A DNA stretch of 51,044 bases from Aurantimonas coralicida (GTDB taxonomy: Bacteria > Pseudomonadota > Alphaproteobacteria > Rhizobiales > Rhizobiaceae): positions 1 through 51,044 of the forward strand of contig DRFF01000001.1 in NCBI GenBank assembly GCA_011050685.1, written 5' to 3'. Positions 45,987-51,044 of the stretch are shown here, piece after piece. The notes beneath the pieces were generated by a model. That model worked only from the letters and a program-made list of their open reading frames with translations. It made no database searches and had not been told where the DNA came from. The position numbers and the translations under genes are program-made. Position 1 is the stretch's first letter. Each line of letters opens with the position of its first letter.

Positions 45987-46964
45987 ATGCAGATCGCGGT
46001 TCTCGGCGCTGGTGTCGCGGGGCTGGCCTCCGCCACCGTGCTCGCCGAGCGGGGTGCGTCGGTGACGGTGTTCGAGCGAGGCGCCGCCATCGGGGAGGGC
46101 GCGGCGTCGCGTCTCGCCGGCGCCATGCTGGCGCCGTGGTGCGAGCGCGAAAGCGCCGAGGCCGAGGTGGTCCGGCTCGGCGCCGGCGCCGCCGACTGGT
46201 GGGCGGCCCGCGTCCCCGGTGTGGCGCGGCAGGGCAGCCTGGTCCTGGCGCCGCCGCGCGACCGGGCGGAGCTCGACCGTTTTGCCCGGCGCACCGACCA
46301 TTTCGACCGTGTCGGGGGAGAGGAGATCGCCGAGCTCGAGCCCAGCCTCGCCGGGCGGTTCCAGGCAGGGCTGCTGTTTGCCGAAGAGGCGCATCTGTGC
46401 CCGCGCTGCGCCTTGAAGGCGCTGGCCCGGCGGCTGGAGGGGATGGGGGTCGCATTCCATTTCGGTGAGGACGGGCGCGCTGCGTCCGCGGGCTTCGAAA
46501 CGGTTATCGACTGCCGTGGTTTTGCCGCCCGCGAGGCCTTGCCGGAGCTGCGCGGCGTGCGCGGCGAGATGGTGCTGCTGCGGACGGCGGAGGTGATGCT
46601 GTCGCGGCCGGTCCGTCTCCTGCATCCGCGTCAGCCGATTTACGTCGTGCCGCGTGTGGACGGCATCTTCATGGTCGGCGCGACGATGATCGAGAGCGAA
46701 AACCGGGGCGCGATCACGCTGCGCTCGGCGGTCGAGCTTTTGTCGGCCGCCTACGCGCTGCACCCGGCTTTCGCCGAGGCGGAGATCCTCGAGACCGGCG
46801 TCGGGATTCGGCCGGCCTTTCCCGACAACCTGCCACGGGTGACGCGGCAGGGACGGGTGATCTCGGTCAACGGTCTTTACCGCCATGGCTTTCTGCTGGC
46901 GCCGGACGTTGCGGGGCGGGCGGCCGATCTCGCCCTCGGCAAGAGCGGGAGGGTTGCGGCGTGA
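45987..46964 (+). CDS. thiO: Glycine oxidase ThiO
   Basis: The 325-residue FAD enzyme oxidises glycine to dehydroglycine for thiazole formation. The N-terminus has the dinucleotide-binding GAGVAGLASA (7-16). The DAO-type substrate region includes GIRPAFPDNLPRV and VNGLYRHGFLLAP. In aerobic bacteria it replaces ThiH. The ATG at 45987 is placed four bases after the thiC stop; the stop overlaps the thiS start by four bases. Confidence 0.92.
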   Translation: MQIAVLGAGVAGLASATVLAERGASVTVFERGAAIGEGAASRLAGAMLAPWCERESAEAEVVRLGAGAADWWAARVPGVARQGSLVLAPPRDRAELDRFARRTDHFDRVGGEEIAELEPSLAGRFQAGLLFAEEAHLCPRCALKALARRLEGMGVAFHFGEDGRAASAGFETVIDCRGFAAREALPELRGVRGEMVLLRTAEVMLSRPVRLLHPRQPIYVVPRVDGIFMVGATMIESENRGAITLRSAVELLSAAYALHPAFAEAEILETGVGIRPAFPDNLPRVTRQGRVISVNGLYRHGFLLAPDVAGRAADLALGKSGRVAA

Positions 46965-47158
46965 CGATCAAGCTGAACGGCGAGGCGCGCGAGGTCGCGG
47001 CGACGACACTCGATGCTCTTCTGGTCGAACTCGGGCTGGCGGACGCGGTCGTCGCCACCGCGCGCAATTGTGATTTCGTGGCGAAAGAGGACCGACCGGC
47101 GACACCGGTCGTCGACGGCGATGCGATCGAAATCGTCGCGCCCATGCAGGGAGGCTAG
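46961..47158 (+). CDS. thiS: Sulfur carrier protein ThiS
   Basis: The 65-residue ubiquitin-like protein carries sulfur as C-terminal thiocarboxylate for the thiazole ring. The diagnostic end MQGG and the N-terminal IKLNGE beta strand are present. The start is GTG at 46961, overlapping the thiO stop (GTGA). No thiF gene occurs here to activate it, so an unlinked homologue must do so. Confidence 0.92.
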   Translation: MTIKLNGEAREVAATTLDALLVELGLADAVVATARNCDFVAKEDRPATPVVDGDAIEIVAPMQGG

Positions 47159-47168
47159 GAGATTGTCG

Positions 47169-47939
47169 ATGGACATTTATGGACGCCACCACGCCTCGCG
47201 GCTGATGCTCGGCACCGCGCTCTATCCGTCGCCGGCGATCATGGCCGACGCCGTGCGCGCTTCCGGGGCGGAACTCGTCACCGTCTCGCTCCGCCGCGAG
47301 AGTGCCGGAGCGAAGGCCGGGCAGGGATTCTGGGACCTGATCCGCGATCTCGGCGTGCAGGTGCTGCCCAATACGGCTGGCTGCCATACGGTGAAGGACG
47401 CGGTGACGACCGCGCAGATGGGCCGCGAGATCTTCGACACCACGCTGGTCAAGCTGGAGGTGATCGGCGAGGCCGACACGCTGCAGCCCGATCTCTTCGG
47501 CCTGGTCGACGCGGCGCGAATCCTCGTCGCCGAGGGGTTCGACGTCTTGCCTTATACCACCGAGGACCTTGTCGCCGCCGAACGCTTGGTCGAAGCCGGC
47601 TGCCGCGTCCTCATGCCGTGGGGCGCGCCGATCGGCTCGGCCAGGGGGCTCAACAACCGCTATGGGCTGCGCAGCCTCAGGGCGCATTTCCCGGAGGTGA
47701 CGCTGATCGTCGATGCCGGTCTCGGTGTGCCCTCGCATGCGGCTGAGGCGATGGAGCTCGGCTTCGACGGCGTCCTCCTCAACACCGCTATCGCCAAGGC
47801 CGGCGATCCGGTCGCGATGGCCCGCGCTTTCGCGCTTTCGGTCGAGGCCGGGCGGCTCGGCTACGAGGCGGGCGCGCTGGAGCCGCGCGACATGGCCGCG
47901 CCATCGACGCCGGTGCTGGGCAGGGCGCTGCTGGCATGA
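47169..47939 (+). CDS. thiG: Thiazole synthase ThiG
   Basis: The 256-residue TIM barrel condenses ThiS-thiocarboxylate, dehydroglycine and deoxyxylulose-5-phosphate into the thiazole. Typical segments are [21 protein letters not shown], the catalytic Lys in KLEVIGE, and [13 protein letters not shown]. The ATG at 47169 follows AGGAG; a TTG two codons upstream is possible. Its stop overlaps thiE by four bases. Confidence 0.95.
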   Translation: MDIYGRHHASRLMLGTALYPSPAIMADAVRASGAELVTVSLRRESAGAKAGQGFWDLIRDLGVQVLPNTAGCHTVKDAVTTAQMGREIFDTTLVKLEVIGEADTLQPDLFGLVDAARILVAEGFDVLPYTTEDLVAAERLVEAGCRVLMPWGAPIGSARGLNNRYGLRSLRAHFPEVTLIVDAGLGVPSHAAEAMELGFDGVLLNTAIAKAGDPVAMARAFALSVEAGRLGYEAGALEPRDMAAPSTPVLGRALLA

Positions 47940-48601
47940 GCGCGACAATGGATGGGGGCACGCGGATCGGGCTCGATCCGTTTTACCTGATCGTCGATGA
48001 CGCCGACTGGGTCGAGCGGCTGGTGCCGCTTGGCGTCAGACTGGTGCAATTGCGAGCCAAGGCGATGGACGCGCGGCGGCTGCGCGCCGAAATTCGCCGC
48101 GCAAGGGACGTGTGCGAGGCCAATGCCTGCCAGCTTGTGGTCAACGATCACTGGCGCCTGGCGATCGAGGAGGGCTGCGATGTCGTCCATCTCGGGCAGG
48201 AGGATCTGGCCGATGCCGATCGTGCCGCCATCCGCCGCGCCGGGCTGAAGCTCGGCCTGTCGACCCATGACCGGGTCGAGCTTCAAACCGCGCTGGCCGC
48301 CGAGCCCGACTATGTCGCGCTCGGCCCAATCTGGCCGACCCTTCTGAAGGCGATGAATTGGGCGCCGCAGAGCCCGGCAAAGCTCGCCGCCTGGCGCGCG
48401 GCGATCGGCGACATACCACTGGTCGCGATCGGAGGCCTCACTGTTGCGCGGCTCAGTGAGGTGTTCGAGAATGGTGCCGACAGCGCCGCCGTCGTCACCG
48501 ATATCATCCGAAATTCCGACCCGGAGGCGCGGACGCGCGAGTGGATCGCGGCGACCCGGCGCTGGCGCACCGCCGCCGAGGCCGAGGCGGACAGCGCTTG
48601 A
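47936..48601 (+). CDS. thiE: Thiamine phosphate synthase ThiE
   Basis: The 221-residue TIM-barrel protein couples HMP-PP and thiazole phosphate. It shows [36 protein letters not shown] with LKAMNWAPQ, and IGGL. The variant [16 protein letters not shown], not FPTxTK, is typical of the alphaproteobacterial form. It overlaps thiG (ATGA) and thiD (TTGA). Confidence 0.9.
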   Translation: MSATMDGGTRIGLDPFYLIVDDADWVERLVPLGVRLVQLRAKAMDARRLRAEIRRARDVCEANACQLVVNDHWRLAIEEGCDVVHLGQEDLADADRAAIRRAGLKLGLSTHDRVELQTALAAEPDYVALGPIWPTLLKAMNWAPQSPAKLAAWRAAIGDIPLVAIGGLTVARLSEVFENGADSAAVVTDIIRNSDPEARTREWIAATRRWRTAAEAEADSA

Positions 48602-49383
48602 GCGCCTCGCCTGTGGTGCTGGCGATCGCCGGCTCGGATTCCTCCGGCGGGGCCGGGATCGCCGCCGACATCCGCGCCGCGCATGACCTTGGCGCCACGC
48701 TGCGGTTTGCACTCTCGGCGGTGACGGCGCAATCCGACCGTCAGGTGACTGTTATCCATCCGGTTCCGCCGGACATTCTGCGCGAGCAGATCCGGCTGGC
48801 GCTGGAGGATGGGACAGTCGGCGCTATCAAGATCGGCATGCTGGGCTCGGTCGCCGCGGTCGAAACCGTTGCCTCGGCGCTGACTGAATACACTGACCTG
48901 CCCGTCGTTATCGATCCGGTCGTGTCGTCGAGTTCCGGCCGCCGGCTTCTCGACGATGCGGCGATGGCGGTCTTCATCGAGCGGATGCTCCCGCGGGCAA
49001 CCTTGCTGACGCCGAATCTGCCCGAGCTTCAAATTCTGGCGGCGGCGATCTTGGACGCCGCGCCGCCCGCGACGATCGCGGAGCAGGCGGGCGTCCTCCT
49101 TGGGGCCGGCACAAAGGCGGTGCTCGTCAAGGGCGGCCATGGCCAGGGCGACAATGCGGTGGATCTGCTGTTTCAGTCCGGCGGCGACACGCCGTATCGC
49201 CTCGCCTCGCCGCGTCGCCCGGTCGCGATACGCGGCACCGGCTGTATGCTGTCGACCGCGATCTGTGTGGCCTTGGCCCAAGGTGGTTCCCTTGCGGCGT
49301 CTTGCCGCAGGGGGAAAGACAGCCTGACTATACTGTTCGAGCGTGCCGCGGCCGCGCAGGCCGGTAGATCCGACCGCGGATGA
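48598..49383 (+). CDS. thiD: HMP/HMP-P kinase ThiD
   Basis: The 261-residue ribokinase-family enzyme phosphorylates HMP and HMP phosphate. Motifs are VLAIAGSDSSGGAG (N-terminal), KIGMLGS, PVVIDPVVSSSSG, TLLTPNLPEL, and the C-terminal anion hole IRGTGCMLSTAI. The most likely start is TTG at 48598, overlapping the thiE stop as TTGA; a GTG at 48613 is an alternative. The open frame upstream to 48541 is inside thiE. It is the last gene of the thiamine operon. Confidence 0.92.
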   Translation: MSASPVVLAIAGSDSSGGAGIAADIRAAHDLGATLRFALSAVTAQSDRQVTVIHPVPPDILREQIRLALEDGTVGAIKIGMLGSVAAVETVASALTEYTDLPVVIDPVVSSSSGRRLLDDAAMAVFIERMLPRATLLTPNLPELQILAAAILDAAPPATIAEQAGVLLGAGTKAVLVKGGHGQGDNAVDLLFQSGGDTPYRLASPRRPVAIRGTGCMLSTAICVALAQGGSLAASCRRGKDSLTILFERAAAAQAGRSDRG

Positions 49384-49834
49384 TGAGCGCCGCTGCGGCA
49401 TCGCGGTTCTAACATCGCGATGGAGGGGCGGGACCGGGCCAGCGCGCGGACCCCTCCAAGCAATGTCGGCCTCGGTCGATTGGCGCTGCATCGCGCGGCG
49501 TTCGCTCCTCGCCATGCATCGGCGCCAGGATGGCGGCAATCGCCGGTCGAATGGGGTCCTATCGCCGCAGGTCGGTATCGGGCCCATCTCCCATCTGCCT
49601 GGCTTTGCCTTGGTTTCGGAATTTCTCGAAAACGGATTCGTTCGGCCCGACAAAAACGAATTCGTAAGCAATTTCTTCGATGGTTCGGCCGTGTGTTGAA
49701 CAGCGTCACTACAGAATCACTCTCTATTGTCGCCGCCGATACGAACCAACCGTTCAGGAACTCGCTTCTTGGGTTTCCGCTCGGTACGCCCCCTGTGTGC
49801 CCCGAATTTCCGACCATGAGAAAGAAACGAACCG
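49384..49834. other. 451-base intergenic region before the chemotaxis gene
   Basis: The region separates thiD from the MCP gene. Longer frames (49343-49699 and 49420-50064) have no family resemblance, and the second runs into the MCP gene in another frame. A loose GGAGGGG/CCCCTCC pair (about 49422-49457) could be a weak terminator for the thi operon. The stretch 49640-49740 is less GC-rich and is the likely promoter of the MCP. I saw no operator or RNA gene. Confidence 0.5.
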
Positions 49835-51044
49835 ATGCGCTTTGCAGACTTGAAGATCGCGAAAAAGATCATGGCAGCCTTTGCCGTCATGGTGGTCGGT
49901 GCGGCGGCGATGGGAACAGCGGTATTTCTCTTCATGGCGAATGTGGAAGATGCCGCGGTGGCCAAAGTCCAGCATATGGATATCGAAACCGCTGCCATGG
50001 CGGCGCGCTTCGACGTTGCCAGGCAGGAAGGGTCGCTGCGCGGGTTCATGATCACCCGCGATGACTATTTCGCCGAGCGGACGAAGGATCATTACCAGAC
50101 CTTCCTGAAGGACGTCGCCAAGGTTCGGGCACTGGTTGGGCCGGATAGCGATATGGCATCGCGCCTGGACGCGCTCGAAGCGGCCATGAGCGCCTGGCAC
50201 ACGGAAATCGCCGATCCGGTCATCCAATTCGCGCGCAGCGAGATGACGTATCCGCAGGCGCTGGCACTGTTCAAGTCCGGCAAGGCGGACAAATTCATCG
50301 AGCCGATCGAAGAGACCCTGGACGGTATTCGCGACCGCAAGTTGGCGCAGATCGAGGAGGCCAATGTCCTCGAACAGGACATGATCTTCGATGCCGAACT
50401 GGCTATTCTATTGGGGATGGCCTTCCTCATCATCGCGGCGGCGGGTCTCGGCTGGCTGCTGTCACGGGGGATCGCGTCCCCGATCAACACCATGACCGAC
50501 GTGATGCGTCGTCTGGCGGACGGCGACAAGACGGTCGTGGTCGAAGGCGCCGGGCGCGGTGATGAGATCGGCGCGATGGCCGCCGCGGTCGAGAGCTTCA
50601 AGCAGGCGGCGATCGAGCGTGAGCGTCTGGAGGCCGAGGCTGCGGCAGCGCGGATCGACCAGGAGCAGGCGAAGCAACGCCAGGCGTCGCTGGACAATGC
50701 CAAGGCGGAGGATCTGCGCGCCTTCGTCGGTGTGGTGGAGGTTGGCTTCGAGCGGCTGTCAGCGGGCGACCTGACGGTGCGCATGGCCGAGCCGGTGGCG
50801 GCGGAGTTCGAGCCGATCCGGGCAAAGTTCAACGACAGCGTCGGCAAGCTGGAGGACGCGATCGGCAATGTGGTGACGTCGATCGGCTCGATCCGGTCTG
50901 GCCTGCAGGAGATCAACACGGCGTCGAACGATCTGGCGCAGCGCACCGAACAGCAGGCGGCCAACCTGGAAGAGACGGTGGCGGCGCTGGGCGAGGTGAC
51001 GACGGCGGTGAACGAGACGGCCGAAGGCGCCGGCAAGGCGCAGA
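49835..51044 (+). CDS. Methyl-accepting chemotaxis protein (cut by window edge)
   Basis: The frame from ATG 49835 is open to the window end, giving 403 residues of an incomplete protein. It has TM1 (about 12-34), a CHASE3-like helical periplasmic region (about 36-185, with RQEGSLRGFMITRDDY and LDGIRDRK) and TM2 (about 187-209). A HAMP domain follows (210-262, ending GRGDEIGAMAAAVESFK), and then a coiled-coil linker. A second HAMP-like part (about 307-350) and the start of the signalling domain (LAQRTEQQAANLEETVAALGEVT) come last. It senses an unknown stimulus and would signal through CheA. Methylation sites and the tip lie beyond the window. Confidence 0.92.
   Translation, partial: MRFADLKIAKKIMAAFAVMVVGAAAMGTAVFLFMANVEDAAVAKVQHMDIETAAMAARFDVARQEGSLRGFMITRDDYFAERTKDHYQTFLKDVAKVRALVGPDSDMASRLDALEAAMSAWHTEIADPVIQFARSEMTYPQALALFKSGKADKFIEPIEETLDGIRDRKLAQIEEANVLEQDMIFDAELAILLGMAFLIIAAAGLGWLLSRGIASPINTMTDVMRRLADGDKTVVVEGAGRGDEIGAMAAAVESFKQAAIERERLEAEAAAARIDQEQAKQRQASLDNAKAEDLRAFVGVVEVGFERLSAGDLTVRMAEPVAAEFEPIRAKFNDSVGKLEDAIGNVVTSIGSIRSGLQEINTASNDLAQRTEQQAANLEETVAALGEVTTAVNETAEGAGKAQ

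Noticed and set aside
49343-50064. Open frames covering the thiD-MCP gap
   Set aside because: They lack similarity; the longer one overlaps the MCP gene in a different frame, where the MCP frame has clear domain content.

Overview
The window is a GC-rich chromosomal segment whose gene families point to an alphaproteobacterium of the Hyphomicrobiales (rhizobial) type. The evidence is the choline/choline-sulfate genes betI, betA and betC, a TPP-riboswitch-led thiCOSGED operon, a UPF0314/DUF2585 protein, a fused TAXI-type TRAP permease with its DUF1850 partner, periplasmic-binding-protein ABC importers, and Shine-Dalgarno-led genes with ATGA overlaps. No rRNA, tRNA, CRISPR array, insertion sequence or integrase was recognised. 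The genus cannot be read from the sequence alone.

Left part (1-13.3 kb): the 3' end of a ROK-family gene, a LysE-type exporter and a hybrid histidine kinase are followed by a very AT-rich intergenic island, a DUF305 protein, a DUF2585 protein and a periplasmic 5'-nucleotidase. Next comes a small lower-GC gene (6835-7251) that joins a SeqA-N-like segment to a RAMA-like domain; it is flanked by 12-bp direct repeats and is the oddest gene here. A palindromic operator then precedes betI-betA. After these lie a DUF805 membrane protein, a cupredoxin lipoprotein, and a TRAP permease with DUF1850.

Osmolyte block (7.3-23.5 kb): betI-betA, choline-sulfatase betC, a complete Ugp-like ABC importer (ugpB-A-E-C) and trehalose synthesis genes otsB-otsA lie close together. 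A muramidase-like gene is embedded among them. Between ugpB and ugpA sit two related long palindromes and a factor-independent terminator.

Stress and envelope block (23.5-31.5 kb): a secreted DsrE-like protein is divergent from a secreted alpha/beta hydrolase and a DUF302 protein. The shared promoter carries an ATTC-N8-GAAT palindrome of the SqrR/BigR type, suggesting a sulfide or persulfide response. An MFS transporter and a PPK2 kinase follow. Then comes an OmpR/EnvZ-like pair in line with an RcnB-like gene and divergent from a Met/Gly/His-rich Spy-like protein.

Right part (31.5-51 kb): a tight minus-strand catabolic operon (aldehyde dehydrogenase, SDR, GST, thiolase, tartrate/malate dehydrogenase), plus an SMP-30 lactonase, faces a lipoprotein D,D-carboxypeptidase and a second sugar-type ABC importer. 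Thiamine biosynthesis follows: TPP riboswitch, thiC, thiO, thiS, thiG, thiE and thiD, translationally coupled. The window ends inside a methyl-accepting chemotaxis protein.
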